From: Nemertoderma westbladi
Taxonomy: Eukaryota; Xenacoelomorpha; Nemertodermatida; Nemertodermatidae
Reading direction: 5' to 3'
DNA: 64,000 bases
Assembly (NCBI GenBank): GCA_032718475.1
Contig: JAUCBJ010008092.1
Location: forward strand, 1-64,000
The notes beneath the pieces are model-generated. The model made no database searches, was not told the origin of the DNA, and saw nothing but the letters and a program-made list of their open reading frames with translations. A program made the translations under genes and the position numbers. Below, one piece after another: positions 10,231 through 21,554 of the stretch (position 1 is the first letter of the stretch; each line of letters begins with the position of its first letter).

Positions 10231-10685
10231 TGTATTTACAGTGAAATAGAAAGTAAGAGTAGATGGAAGACTCATTTTCATTTATTTGTATTTGTAATTA
10301 TTTGAATTTATGCAATATTGAGATGCAATAGATTTATATTGGTGAATTTAATTTAGATTGTATTGTACTTACTCAGTAAAGCCTTAACTACGTAAAGTTT
10401 GAATTTGTAATTATTTTGTATCGAATCATTATGTAGAAAGGAAGTATTGTTTGAAATTTAATTGTAAATATGTAAGTACGCCCTAAGTATTCTATAGTTT
10501 GATTGATTATTGGTGAAAACCGTATATTTTATGCACGATAATATCCTGTTTTCATGGAGCGGTATAGAATTATATTCCCTAAATGCCGTGGATTTTCAAA
10601 ATTTTATTTTATTTCGAATTAACTTTGTAAAAGATTACTTTGAGTCCTCATTTGTGTTTGTTCTATCATTTGTACGCCTATTGGT
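10231..10685 (+). other. AT-rich stretch, nothing recognised
   Basis: Low-complexity AT-rich sequence. The ORF starting near 10510 has no recognisable motif and runs into the tRNA-like block, so it is not taken as a gene. Confidence 0.3.
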
Positions 10686-10689
10686 CAAG

Positions 10690-10765
10690 TGGTTCAGTAG
10701 CTCAGTCGGTAGAGCGTTGGAAATTATATGTGTAGTAGGTATTGAGTTCGAATCCTAGTAAGTGC
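10690..10765 (+). other. tRNA-like (Pol III A/B box) sequence, not a functional tRNA
   Basis: GTAGCTCAGTCGGTAGAGC forms a perfect D-arm and A box, and GAGTTCGAATCC matches a B box. The anticodon and T stems do not pair properly, so it is a tRNA-derived remnant, such as a SINE head. It is followed by three CCAAT boxes and a TATA box, the same order as at 24030-24281. Confidence 0.6.
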
Positions 10766-10843
10766 GAATTATTTTTTGTGCAGAATTTCAACTCATTTAA
10801 ATTAACCGCTACATTGCATTGCATTTATCTGTACCTAGATTAA

Positions 10844-11170
10844 CCAATGAGACTGTAGTTATTTGATTGTAACCAATGTCGTGCAAGTTATATATTAGCT
10901 GGACCAATAGCTATCTTTAAAACCCAGTTAGAACCTATAGAACAATCGATAATTTTCTCGATTGATTGCAGCACAAATTTGGTATATAAAGGTGCGATTT
11001 GTTCATTAGTTATTCATTGCAATTCATATTATATTCGTATCTCTGAGTTATATGATATTTTGTTTATTCTGTCATTAGTTCTCAGATTACATTTTGTATT
11101 ATTATCTGCAATAAATTCAGAAATACCGCTATCTGCTTTTCTTTTCACCATGATTCACTACGGTGAACAA
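10844..11170 (+). promoter_or_regulatory. Candidate Pol II promoter: three CCAAT boxes and TATATAAA
   Basis: CCAAT at 10844, 10873 and 10904, then TATATAAAG at 10983-10991 in a GC-poor setting. An AATAAA lies near 11110. This is the expected layout of an LTR or element promoter; no confirmed partner LTR was found. Confidence 0.4.
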
Positions 11171-11840
11171 CCTTAGGAACAGGATGGCCGGCTAGAGATC
11201 GGGCCGCAGCAATGAACGGGAACATCAAAGGAATGTAGACAGGAGACAACCCGCAATACCACCTCAGTTATTCGCCCATCGCCTGAAAGGTTAGACAGCG
11301 TTCGACGCCTTGCTACCTAAGCGTAAGACCAAAGATCAAAAGGTAGAAGTAGTGACACGCTGTGAGCCTAAAATTACATCTTAGGGACTGTACTGTCTTA
11401 ATTCAGGAAAAAACCGCAGTAGACCTTCACATTCCTACGGGGGAGAGGAGAGAGAGAGCAGGCAGATACTAGTACGCAGATAGGACGTAGGCACACCGGT
11501 ATGAAGCATACAAATTGGTAGAGTGCAGCAAACTGTACGCCTAACTCTTGCTAAGTACAGGTGCGTGTGCGACTATTTGTAGTACCACAGTGTCCATTGC
11601 ATTAGAACTTGTAGGCTAGGGGGGTTGCTGTGTTTTCACCTGAATTGGGATTGTACCGTTCAGGCGGTAGGGCAGTTTACAACTAGGCGCAAATAAATTG
11701 AGGCTATTAGGGATACAAGCTGGCAAGCCTGGAAGGTTCACGGTCCTCCTACTTAATCAGTACAATAATAATACGTTTTCGTTCGGGTAGGCCTATGTTT
11801 CCTTTTCACTTGTTCCCATCGTAGGCGACCTCATGCTCCT
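11171..11840 (+). other. GC-richer non-coding stretch
   Basis: No ORF or known RNA recognised. It follows the TATA block and could be leader or element interior. An AG-rich run lies near 11440-11460. Confidence 0.25.
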
Positions 11841-11854
11841 GTGCTCATCCCACC

Positions 11855-12150
11855 ACGACCACGACCACCAGTTACGAGTTGGGTAGGCGTCTACCGGCAA
11901 CCGGTAAGTAATTACGCGCCACACGACGTCATCCCGCCATCCGCCAACATTTATACCGGTACGGTAAGCCTACCACCTACCGGCTGGCTACCATCGCACC
12001 GTAGGTCTACCGCCTACGCCTACCGGTCAACCGGTAACGGTAGGCTACCGCGTACCGGTACAGCGGTACTCAAAGTCGTACCGGTATTGTCGTAATTGAC
12101 AAATGCAGGATTAAACCGTAACCCGTTCCAGTACCGGTACCATATGCATC
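11855..12150. repeat. ACCGGT/TACCGGTA-rich low-complexity tract
   Basis: The palindrome ACCGGT or its variants TACCGGTA, CAACCGGTAA and GTACCGGTAC occur about ten times in 300 bp, separated by CTACCG/GTAGGC words. The open frame across it (11841-12095) is a by-product of this composition. Confidence 0.6.
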
Positions 12151-12690
12151 TGAACGACTGGACGGTTAATCTCATAGCATAGCTGCATAGGCCTACTGGT
12201 AGTCAGTGCGAAGTCGCCTGCGAACATGGCGAAATATTATATTTACTGCTAGGGCTAGGCTAGGACCTACTGCTGTACTGACCTATGACAGTATGAAGAT
12301 AGGCAGATAGGCCTACAGTGGTCAGGTAGTACCGGTCCGGTATGCCTACTACAGGCAGACAATCAGACAGTACTAGCAGTGCTAATTAAATACCTTAATT
12401 AAATCTTCAATTAGGTCATAATGTAGGTCCAAATTTAAAAATCGGCCTCCGTTAATCGATTTACAAATAATTCAGGTACCTCCATGCCAAATATCAGAAT
12501 CATTCATTGCGTTCCCTATGACAAGATAGCTTTTTCCTAAACCATGCGAAAACACGCAAATATAGCGCTCACATCGCACAAATACCATCTCGACACCCAA
12601 TTTTTTGTATGAGCCTTCGCCATCCCTATATCTAACTTTTGTCCAAATTTTGTTTCGATTGATTAATAAATAACTGAGATATCGCTCTGG

Positions 12691-12708
12691 ACACACACAC
12701 ACACACAC
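12691..12708. repeat. (AC)n microsatellite
   Basis: Nine AC units. Confidence 0.9.
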
Positions 12709-13129
12709 ATACGGGTGAAAGGTGTAAATCGGGGACATCCCTTTGTTACAAACAAACCGAGACCACCTTTCAAATTCATTATTTTTGACAATATACTTTT
12801 GAAAATATTATATTCTTGATCGTTATAAAATTTCCTATCTACCCTATATCCTTTGATTGACCCAATCACAGTTTTTCCAAACACGCACTTCACCTTAAAA
12901 CCGGGGACTCACCACATTGGAGAGAATACACAGATGTGTATAATTGTGTTTAATCTTGGTATGATATAAACAATACAAAACGGGACATTTGACATTCGAC
13001 AGGCATATTTCATTACTCAAATAAGATATCCATCCCTGAATATTACCAAAGCCTCATTACTATTATTCAGCATGATCTTGAAAATATTATTTACATTATT
13101 CTCATAATTTAAAGCTATGATTGCAGTTT

Positions 13130-13490
13130 TTCTGCAAACCCGCGGGTGTACATACAATTCGGGGACATATTGTATTTCGTTCAATGATTCACCCAGATAG
13201 TGGCGGATATTGACCGCAACGCCTTCTTGAGCTGGAGCTGGAGCTATGGTATAGTTATTTTGATGCTAGTTTTAGCAGGTCTGGATAACTTTGCTCCCAT
13301 CCATATTTTGCCAGTGTGCCTTTTGGCTGATATTTATTATGATACCGAAAACATTTATTTCATTTGTAATTGCAGCAATACGCCTTTTTGAGTGCTGGTA
13401 TTCTGTATTTCAATGCGTGTTGTAGCAGCTTTGGATAAGATTCGCTACCCTCCATATTTTACCGGCGTGTCTTTTAATTAATAATATGAT
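13130..13490 (+). repeat. Dispersed repeat with GGGGACAT and CTCCCATCCATATTTTGCC words, copy 1
   Basis: The order GCGGGTGTACATACAATTCG, GGGGACATATTG, CATTCA, then GGATAACTTTGCTCCC-ATCCATATTTTGCCAG-GTGCC is shared with 16000-16320. The last part is repeated a second time within this copy at about 13425-13470. Confidence 0.65.
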
Positions 13491-13598
13491 ATCGGTTTAA
13501 TTATTCACATCTAGATGTTTTACACCAAATAAGTTTATAAATAGCTTTATAAAATAGTTTATAAATAATAAATACCACCTTTTCCTGTTAGTTGCCAG

Positions 13599-13645
13599 TA
13601 CATAGTCTGATGCAGACCGGTAGGTCGAAAACGTTTACTATTGTA
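13599..13645 (+). ncRNA. Degenerate hammerhead-ribozyme-like motif
   Basis: In order: stem I strand TACATAGT; core CTGATG; one extra C; A; stem II GACC-GGTA-GGTC; GAAA; a minimal palindromic stem III AACGTT; T; and the returning stem I strand ACTATTGTA with a one-base bulge. This is the order of a minimal hammerhead as described in Penelope-like elements and retrozymes, where a very short helix III works through dimers. The inserted C between G8 and A9 would probably weaken or abolish cleavage. The match is read by eye only. Confidence 0.5.
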
Positions 13646-14596
13646 TCTTTATCTAATATAATATAACCAGCTAAAGACCCTCAATACTTTATTATTTTTT
13701 CTATCATCTTTACACTATGCTGCCGCTGGTGAATGCCTACCACTTCATTCGTTCGTTTACCTATAAACTAGAAAGACTGCTTCTGTTTGGTCGTCCAATG
13801 GAAAGATACAAGTAGTAATGTACTAATGTACAATAATACTAATTTCTACTATAATAATAAAAAATAGATTTAAAAAATAAGTAGAGAGGTTAGAGAATAT
13901 TTAATGGATCTCATTGTTAGCTATCTATATTTATTTTCGGGCGTGTAGCAGTTTGTTAACGAAGGGCTATTTTAATTTAGAGTGTTGCTAAAGACTAACC
14001 CTCGCGTAAAAACCTGGCTCTTTCCAGAGTGTAGGGAATTTTAGATTCTTTTGCTATTTATACTAAATTAGAATTTAATTAGAAAATTAGAATTACATTA
14101 GAATTTTAGATTCTATTACACCAATGTACTACTCATTAAAGATCTGACAATAGGCCTACGACCTTTTTTAACGTTAATATATTTTATTAAAATTAATATA
14201 CGTCATAATTTAACAATGATCAGTGATAATCATCCCTGATTCATTATTTAGTACATAAGTAAATTGTCTAACTGACCTTCCGATAATTATGCATTTATAT
14301 TTTATGTTAAATTTTATTTTTTTGAAAATTACTTTTTGGTTCCTAGTCAGAATCATTACATTGTACCAGTAAGCCTACTGGCCGTACTGTAGGGAAAATG
14401 GTTCAATTCAATCTGCGACAATTCCATCGTTATGATCGTTCGGACAATTCCCCATCGAATCTCATAGAAGAAGCTTTATCTAAATTTTTGGAGACAACAA
14501 AAATAAACAAACAGTCGGCCGAAACTGGAGGTGACCCAAATGCTCCTCTTTCGATAGCTGCTAACCGAAGGTTGGGCTAATCCTACCCCAAGATAT
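13646..14596. other. AT-rich stretch, no gene recognised
   Basis: Contains short direct repeats of TAGAATTTTAGATTC/TTAGAATT near 14040-14115. The 60-codon frame at 14398-14577 has no recognisable motif and no convincing splice link to the exon at 14987, so it is not called a gene. Confidence 0.3.
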
Positions 14597-14597
14597 G

Positions 14598-14756
14598 ATC
14601 CCAGTTATTCAACTATAGTAGTACCGGTTCTCGTTTTATCGACCCCATGTGATGAAAGGCTGATGAGTGGGATGACCCTGGACGCGAACTTAGATTACCG
14701 GGACTACCAAGAGATTACAAGCCCGGTGGCCGGTGCTCAACGAACTGAGCACTACT
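14598..14756 (-). mobile_element. tRNA-derived SINE remnant
   Basis: On the - strand: GCTCAGTTCGTTGAGC (A box, D-arm), an anticodon arm like tRNA-Thr (GGGCTTGTAATC), then AGTTCGCGTCC as B box. Next come AGGGTCATCCCACTCATCAG and a GGGGTCGATAAAACGAGAACC tail typical of invertebrate tRNA-SINEs. The 5' acceptor part is missing. The clade was not determined. Confidence 0.7.
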
Positions 14757-14986
14757 ACCTACTACCTCTCCTACTATCCAGCGCTATCTAAGAGGGGAGG
14801 ATGGAAATAGTGAGTATTATATTTCTATATATTATATTATACATACAATATTGCAATGTTCTAGAGTTAATATACCGGTACGGAAATAATAACCAGAAGC
14901 GAATAAAACTGAATAATCACTGATGCCGTTCCAGATGATAATTATTTAATTAATAAATATTTATTTATATTATACTTTTTTTTCAG

Positions 14987-15041
14987 CCTCGTGTCTTGAT
15001 GAAGGGTATGAAGCAGCAGACGAGTGTAGCAGTAGTGACAG
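14987..15041 (+). CDS. Host gene candidate, internal exon
   Basis: A 55-bp exon bounded by a pyrimidine-rich TTTTTTTTCAG acceptor and a GTAATG donor. It ends with one base of a split codon that is completed by the exon at 17600. The joined frame is open through both downstream exons and no other frame is. Upstream exons are not identified. Such a short exon has limited statistical support on its own; the case rests on matching splice phase. Confidence 0.45.
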
Positions 15042-17599
15042 GTAATGCTGCACTATTTGGAGTCGTATGCTTTGGGTCTGGATTTAGTGACAGATATGTA
15101 ATTTACCTGGACTTTCCCGCTGCTGCTTTAGATCTAATAGATTCGCGAATGGATGACAATGAATCCTTAATCACAGTTACTGCAAAACCTAATTCCACAG
15201 CATTTCACAAAGCTTTACAATATGGCGAAACATCGTTATTTATATTAGTTTATTTGTTTTTGTAGGAAACCGATCTGATGGGTGAGAATCAATGATTCGT
15301 TTACTCAAGGTCATTTTCCTAAATTTTATTAGATCCTTCAACAAAGGTTATACAGGACATATACACGTTCGTGGGGCCTTCGCGCAGCATGAGAGCCTAT
15401 ATTAGAAAGTACATTATACTAATCTCTATTCGATATACGAAAACCGTCTATCCCAAAACCTATATGAGTGAAGGCGAGGCAATCAGTTTGTGATAAACAA
15501 GTTGTAAAAACAGATGAATAACTATGCAAAGTCTTGAAACTGTGAGAGTAACTGCTGATTTATGGCAGATGGATAATCGTATACATTGTAAACTCGTTGC
15601 GTTCGTTCGTTTTTTACCAAACTTGCGATTCTTTCTAAACTTTTGCCGGACTACATATTACGGATCAAGTTTTGTTGAATTTTATCAAGGAATAACCGAG
15701 TTATTAGCGATCAAAAATTTACTACGACGACGACAGACATCTCGTTAATGGCACCCATATGCTAAGGCTTCGCTCACTTCGTGGCTCGCCCCACATACAA
15801 TAGGCGTAATAATTTTTATCACGGTATTATTATTATACTATTCTCTTTCATTGCTTTCTGAAGATAAATTTAAGTGAAACTGAAATCCAAAACGGAAATT
15901 ATTAATTATTAAATTTAATTGAAATTGAAATTTGAAATTATTTTTCGCAACCTCAAGGGTATATTTAGTTTAGCACAGGTCGCTAGTCGTCAGGTTGTCC
16001 ATGATACTAAACATGTACATGTAATGTGTATAAATGTGTACATGCAAATCGAGGACATTGCATTTCATTCAATGCATTCACTAAAAGTAGCAGTGCGCCT
16101 TCCTGTGTGCTGGAACTACTGTATGATATATTTCAATGCTTGTTGTAGGTTTGGATAACATTTGCTCCCCTCCATATTTTGCCAGCGTGCCTCTTCATTA
16201 GTAATAATTATGACTTCGAAAAAATTATTAACATTTGTCAAAATTTAAGCCTACTATTTCATTTTTACTGTAAACCCGCGCGTGCACATACAATCCGGGG
16301 ACATATTGGATTTCATTGGCTCTTTCAAGCAATAAATATCTTCCTTACATTAGAAAATAGGGGGAGGCCATTGATGACGAACATTCTAGAACAATAGTTT
16401 TATAGCCAATCAACAGCGACTAACCTTTAATTTTAATAAATAAATTAAACAATAAATTTTAATTATGAAATCGACTATATGCTAAATATTATTATGCTCG
16501 TCGGTATCATCTATTATAACTTACATAAGGTGTACAGTATTCCATTTAATATATAATTCAGTACAGCCCTGACGGGGATTAAGAACAATGCCGAAAAGGA
16601 GATAAGAAGAAAAGATGATTAAGGTAAGATTATGTTTATTTTTTTAGAAACAAAATATATTTATATCAAGTATTGTGGCTGCTTGTTTGCTACGATATAT
16701 ATTTAAATAACGAGTTTAAATTGTTGTCGAGGCTGTACTGATTAATGTAATATAGAAAATGAGTATAGATAAATAATTTCGTAATAATTAATGTGAAGTT
16801 AACATTAAAATCTATGATGTTTACATTTTACCAAATGATTAATAATCATAATTAATTATGTCCTCCGTCATTTTTCAACCGATTTTCTTCATTTTTGGCT
16901 CATTCGAACGAGCTTTGGAAGCTCTTTAGCAGTTTAATCTTATGGAATTTTAATAAATATTATCATTTTTTGTAATTAGCCAATTTTAATTGAAAATATG
17001 ATTAATTAAATTAATTAATTAAAATAAAAATAGCTAATTAAAAATTCTATAAGATAATTTTTGTAGAGTCCATGACGCTGAGTCCAAAAAACTTGGTTTC
17101 AAGGAACCAAGATTGAGGGATTAGGGGCAATTTTAGTGAATCTTTAATTCCACTGCCAGCCGCTAGGAAGAGGCTATAAATTTTCAAATTTTCCTATAGA
17201 GGCTATTTGACCTTCCACAAAGTGGTTCGCCATGACAAAATAGCAACATTATCATTTACCACTAATTGACAGCCATTTTAAAAAAAGGTTCATGGGGGGT
17301 ACCCCCACCCCATGATCCTTAATTTAGCAATGTAAGAAATTGATTAATCAACACATGTTAAGTGTTAGCCTACTTTGCACACAAGTAAATACTGTATAAA
17401 TATTGCAAAATATATAATATATATTATTAAAACATAAATAGAATTGAAATAAACATAAATTAAAAATATATATTAATAAAATATAATATTAAATATATAA
17501 TATTAATATTAAAATAATATAGTATATAGTATATTATTTTCAAATATTATAGTAATTTTTATTATAATAACTAGGTCTACTACATATTAATAATTACAG
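15042..17599 (+). other. Intron of the host gene candidate
   Basis: About 2.56 kb, AT-rich, GT...AG. It holds the second copy of the GGGGACAT-type dispersed repeat (16000-16320). A short GTAC-centred inverted repeat lies near 17290-17312. Confidence 0.4.
16000..16320 (+). repeat. Dispersed repeat, copy 2
   Basis: Shares with 13130-13490 the ATTTCATTCAATG...TTCAC, GGATAACATTTGCTCCC, CCATATTTTGCCAG and CGTGCACATACAATCCGGGG blocks, in partly rearranged order. Confidence 0.6.
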
Positions 17600-17713
17600 G
17601 TGATGTGGAAATTGGAACAACAGACTCGGAAGATGAGGAGCCGGCAAAGGAATCATCACCATTAATCCAAAATCGCAAACCAACTAAATCAACGCCATTA
17701 CCATCAAAGAAAG
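17600..17713 (+). CDS. Host gene candidate, acidic/Ser-rich exon
   Basis: A 114-bp exon with AATTACAG acceptor and GTAATA donor. It codes for a disordered linker: EIGTTDSEDEEPAKESS, then a Lys/Pro-rich part. It starts and ends in phase 1, so it fits both the exon at 14987 and the exon at 18198. This composition is typical of the linker before a DNA-binding tail domain. Confidence 0.6.
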
Positions 17714-17824
17714 GTAATAAATATTCTTAAAATTCTTAAGAGTAAAAATTCTTAAGATTCAATCAATTGTAAATGAATCTTTAAATTTATCAACATAATA
17801 AATTAATCGCGTCATTAATCAAAG

Positions 17825-17968
17825 CGTAGTCGTGGACGACCGGCCATAACATATATAGATCAACTTGAAAGGGATACTGAACTTGGGAGAAACGAAATTG
17901 CTACAACTATGGAGAATCGGGAAGTCTGGAAGGATCTCATTTCCACTGTCCGAGTTCGCTCGACCTAG
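17825..17968 (+). pseudogene. LINE (RTE/Jockey-like) ORF2 3' remnant
   Basis: A 47-codon open end: RSRGRP, then TYIDQLERDT, MENREVW and VRVRST before a stop. The pattern RGRP...TYID.L..D......MEDRE.W....VR..ST is the usual last part of many animal LINE ORF2 proteins. It lies inside the last intron of the host gene candidate, so it is a 5'-truncated insertion. Confidence 0.75.
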
Positions 17969-18197
17969 TAGTTGTACAGTAGTAAATTAATCGCTGCTGA
18001 ATTAATTAATTAAATAATTTTAATTAATAAACTACATAAAATAGTAAAATATGTATTATGTAGATTAATATTTAAAAAAAATAAAAATAAATTTTAAATA
18101 CATAACAGACTGTTTACTACAACCCTGTAGGGTCAATATAATAAATCACCTGCTCTAACAATGTAGCGTCATTACAATAACGTAATTTTCCTTGCAG

Positions 18198-18418
18198 TGG
18201 AAGTGCGAAAGAAATTGGAAAGCAAAGATGTTGTACGAAAACCGTGGAGTTTGGCGGAGAAAGAACTAGTGAAAGAACTTAACCACGGAAATAAACTTCC
18301 GGTAAAGGCTGAGATATTACAACTGAAAGATAAATATCCTGAGCTAGGAAGCCGATCATGGAGGAACATAAAAGATTTCTGCCGTAATAAACAACGAAAC
18401 AAACTCAAATTTAACTGA
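18198..18418 (+). CDS. Host gene candidate, last exon with Myb/SANT-like domain
   Basis: Acceptor TTTTCCTTGCAG; reading frame set by the upstream exon; stop TGA at 18416. The 73 residues start VEVRKKLESKD and contain a helix-rich domain: KPWSLAEKELVKEL, then LPVKAEILQLKDKYP, then RSWRNIKDFCRNK. The two tryptophans and basic third helix resemble Myb/SANT-like tail domains seen in uncharacterised animal proteins. The role (DNA binding) is inferred. The gene may itself descend from a transposon, since such tails occur near domesticated element genes. Confidence 0.6.
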
Positions 18419-19055
18419 AATTGATCGTCTCGATTCCCGTCAAGGAAGTTTTAACTACATTAATAACTGACATTATTTTAATGAAAATATATTAACTGGC
18501 ATTATTGTAGTAGTACTGTATAATAGTGTATATTCCATAAATTTGGATACCCGTCGGGAAGGTCTAACTAAGAATAATAACTGATATTATTTTAAGGACA
18601 ATATTTTAACTGGTATTATTGTAGTTGTAGTAGTATATTCCATAAATTTTGTTTCCCGTATAGGAAGGTTCAACAAATATTAATTTGAGTTTAGTATAAG
18701 AATAAGTTTAGTACATTACATTAGTAGTATTTCAGCTATCCATAAATATTTTTAGTCAGATATTTTTGGTTCTGTCACCCTCATTTATAGTCAAATACAA
18801 AACGGGGACATATTTGTCAACCACCACAGAGTGTTATAACGGGGACATTTTATACACAAAAGTAACACAAACAATATCCGCAAGTTTAACACAAACTGTG
18901 GACATGAAGCTATTCAACTGAAAATTTGGAAATATATAAAATAAAACCCGCTGAATCGATTTTAGCTGTAAAACAGACCGGGGACGTCCCCGTTTTGCAG
19001 TATGTCCCCGGTATGTGGGTCAAATTTATGATGTGTGTCCCCTATTTACACGAGT

Positions 19056-19059
<4 letters not shown>
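18419..19059 (+). repeat. Short diverged repeats with GGGGACA words
   Basis: A unit TTCCCGT(C/A)..GGAAG(G/T)T...AACTGGTATTATTGTAGTAGTA...CCATAAATTT occurs about three times between 18434 and 18675. GGGGACA occurs at 18803, 18840 and 18980, with inverted TGTCCCC at 19004. No gene. Confidence 0.5.
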
Positions 19060-19091
<32 letters not shown>

Positions 19092-19110
19092 CACACACAC
19101 ACACACACAT
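19060..19110. repeat. (CA)n microsatellite
   Basis: Two CA runs separated by CTAA; total about 50 bp. Confidence 0.9.
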
Positions 19111-19199
19111 TACGGTAATAATGGTCACCTATGTCAAGGACCGTGAACCAATACTAACATCTACCGTGTCCCCGCCAACGTCTTAATAGGAAGTTACCC

Positions 19200-19800
19200 A
19201 GCCTACCTAGGTGACTAAAATTCTAGATAGGACGCCAGGCTAGCTATTAGTAACAGTACGCCTACAGTAGTAAACTAACACATTTCTTCTTAGTATTAGG
19301 GGCCTGGTAAATTAAAATTGCCGAATTCTGGGCGTAGCATTAACCTTATGCCTGAATTTGAGTCCTGGAAATACGCAAGAGGGGAAGGAACCTTATCATT
19401 CGTGAGTATTGGACCTACAAGTTACAAAATTAGAATATTCGTAAAATGCACACCGTACCCAGTAATTATATATGTGAAGGAGCAAAACTGCTTTTGACCG
19501 TTCAGAATTAACACACGCGCGTTAGAAATTATTTACACCTCAAAATATATAAAATTAACTTTTGTCCGTACTGTGCTTTGCCCGCTAGTTAGACATCTCC
19601 AAATCTCTGCCTCTGTACCTAGCTAGCGTCTCTTCGCCCAACCATATAAATCACACCGCGGCAAAGTATACGAGCCTCTTAGTCCGTCAGTGAGTCAGCC
19701 TGATTTTAGGATTCGCTGCGCGGGATTTTGTTTTATCGAAGTTTGTCTGCTCGTAGACTGTTTTCTGCCTCACCGGTTATAAGAGATCGATACTGCAATA
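19200..19800 (+). other. Solo/partial LTR related to the BEL-A LTR
   Basis: Shares AAAATTCTAGA, CAGTAGTAAACTAACAC and the core promoter CATATAAATCACAC (19643) with 25057-25541. Spacing between these words is similar. Borders not determined. Confidence 0.45.
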
Positions 19801-20046
19801 TATTCGCTTACTTAGAGTTTACTGTTTTGGTGAGAAGGTCGGATTTATGATTTGATTCACAAACTTTACAGTAGGATATTGCAGGTATTGTTACCGTCTC
19901 TTCGAATAGTAATTCATAAGAAATATATACAGCTGTACAGCAGGGAACTGACAGACAGATAGTAAAATATATCACAGGTAGGTGTATAAGGTGCAATAGG
20001 TATATAATGCCTCTGCCTATACTGCTATATCTGTCCCAGAGAAGTA

Positions 20047-20325
20047 CCAGACTAGATAACCAGTCGGCATAGTTGTGCTGCTCGAACCCCCAGACTAGTT
20101 AACGTGCTGCTCGACGTCCCAGACTAGGTAAACAGCCAGTTTAGTTGTTCATGTGCTGCTCGAAGCCCCAGACTAGTTAACCAGTCAGCTCAGTTGTTCA
20201 CGTGCTGCTCGAAGCTCCAGACTAGTTAACCAGTCAGTTTAGTTGTTCACGTGCTGCTCGAACCCCCAGACTAGTTAACGTGCTGGATTATTTATTCACG
20301 TGCTGCTCGAAGTCCCAGAATAGAT
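20047..20325 (+). repeat. Minisatellite of about 50 bp units, each with a CACGTG or CATGTG box
   Basis: About five to six imperfect units of CCAGACTAGTTAACCAGTCA plus GTTTAGTTGTTCACGTGCTG plus CTCGAAGC. Some units are shortened by loss of the middle part. Confidence 0.85.
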
Positions 20326-20576
20326 AAATCAACAACAATAACGGATGAGTGAGTTAAACCGATAAGAAATAATTTATTATGATTCAATGAATTACATTAG
20401 TTGATTAGTCTTACTCTATTCATGAATTCAATGTTAAAACAGATTTGAATTTACCGCCAAAATATAGGTGGTAGATCTGATCTGCCACCCTTCAGCCCTT
20501 TCCAGTACAAATTACATGTCTTTTAATAATTTGAATTTACCGCGCTATGGAACAGGGTGGCACCTTTTAGGGACTT
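20326..20576 (+). other. Flank between minisatellite and Merlin remnant
   Basis: AT-rich, no feature recognised; terminal repeats of the Merlin element were not found. Confidence 0.25.
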
Positions 20577-21554
20577 ATGGCTGAATTAAATTTCATTGAG
20601 ATTGGGAAACTTATCGAGACTGAGGAACGCGCTATTGAGTTTGCTCAAAGCGTGGAGCTTCTCCCCGAACTCTACAACCAAATGGGCAACCAACCCTACG
20701 TCTTTGTTCTTTTCCGGGTTGTACTGCGCAAGCTAAAATTACGCTGGTGAAGGACAGGGGATTCATGCGGCTTGTTTGGCGTTGCTCCGGTGCTAATAAG
20801 CACAAGCAAATAAGCGAACTGCACGTTCTGGAACGTGGTTTGAGAAGAGTCGATTCGAGGTTCGGCAGATTCTGGCCATCTCGTATTCGTTTGCTCTCGA
20901 AGTTCGAATGCGTACTGCACAGTGCACATCTGTTGCTAGGCGACATTGTTGGGGTGCAAGGCAATGGATCCCTTGTCGACTAGTACAATTTTATTAGAGA
21001 ATTAATGTACCGCGATCAAGAGGAGTCAGAGCCAATGGGTGGACCAGGACATATCGTCCAAATCGACGAGACGCTATTGCGGGGAAAACGCAAGAGGAGC
21101 ACCAACAACCGAGGTCGTTTGCTTGGTGGGGACCACTTTCCGTCACCCGATCTAATTATGGGACGACAGTGGATGGGCCGTGGGTGTTTGGACTGGTATG
21201 GAAACGCCAGATAATAAAGTCGACATCCGCCTCTACCACGTTTTGCATCGTGATGCAGACACCCTCCGTCCTATTTTGGAGAAACATGTCGCCGGTGGAA
21301 CCAAGATACAGTCCGACGAATGGTCTGCGTATTGCGGTGTGAATGTTAGCATAACAAACGCCACAAACCCGTGGTCTGCTACCAATGGAACAGGGACCTA
21401 CATACACGAAACCGTCAACCATTCGGTAGAGTGGGTGAGTGCGACTGGCACCCACACTCAACGTATAGAGTCGATGTGGGGCCACTTAAAGACGTCAGTC
21501 ATCCGCAATAAGAAATGCACAACACCGCAACTTATTGCTGGCCACCTGTCATAA
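20577..21554 (+). pseudogene. Merlin (IS1016/IS1595-like) transposase, dead
   Basis: An N-terminal part with GFMRLVWRCSG (zinc-ribbon end) is followed by YNFIREL, GGPGHIVQIDETLLRGKRK and NNRGRLLGG, the first catalytic Asp block of Merlin/ISXO2-like DDE transposases. After a frameshift near 21130-21175 come IQSDEWSAYCG (second Asp) and VNHSVEWV...GTHTQRIESMWGHLK (final Glu in RIES). A TAG replaces the Trp usually found before YNF. Catalytic residues remain but the frame is broken, so no active enzyme is made. Confidence 0.85.

Noticed and set aside
10690-10765. Functional tRNA gene
   Set aside because: Only the D-arm and B box fit; anticodon and T stems do not pair, and no proper acceptor stem is formed.
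11841-12095. Pro/Thr-rich gene of 84 codons
   Set aside because: The frame is open only because of ACCGGT/CTACCG repeats.
14650-14700. Second hammerhead (CTGATGAG...GCGAA)
   Set aside because: The words are the complement of the tRNA-SINE body on the other strand and no stem I or helix III can be drawn.
17270-17315. Target or end of a transposon at the ATGGGGGGTACCCCC inverted repeat
   Set aside because: Too short, no partner end and no duplication.
18926-19186. 86-codon ORF with Thr-His repeats
   Set aside because: Generated by the CA microsatellite; no other support.
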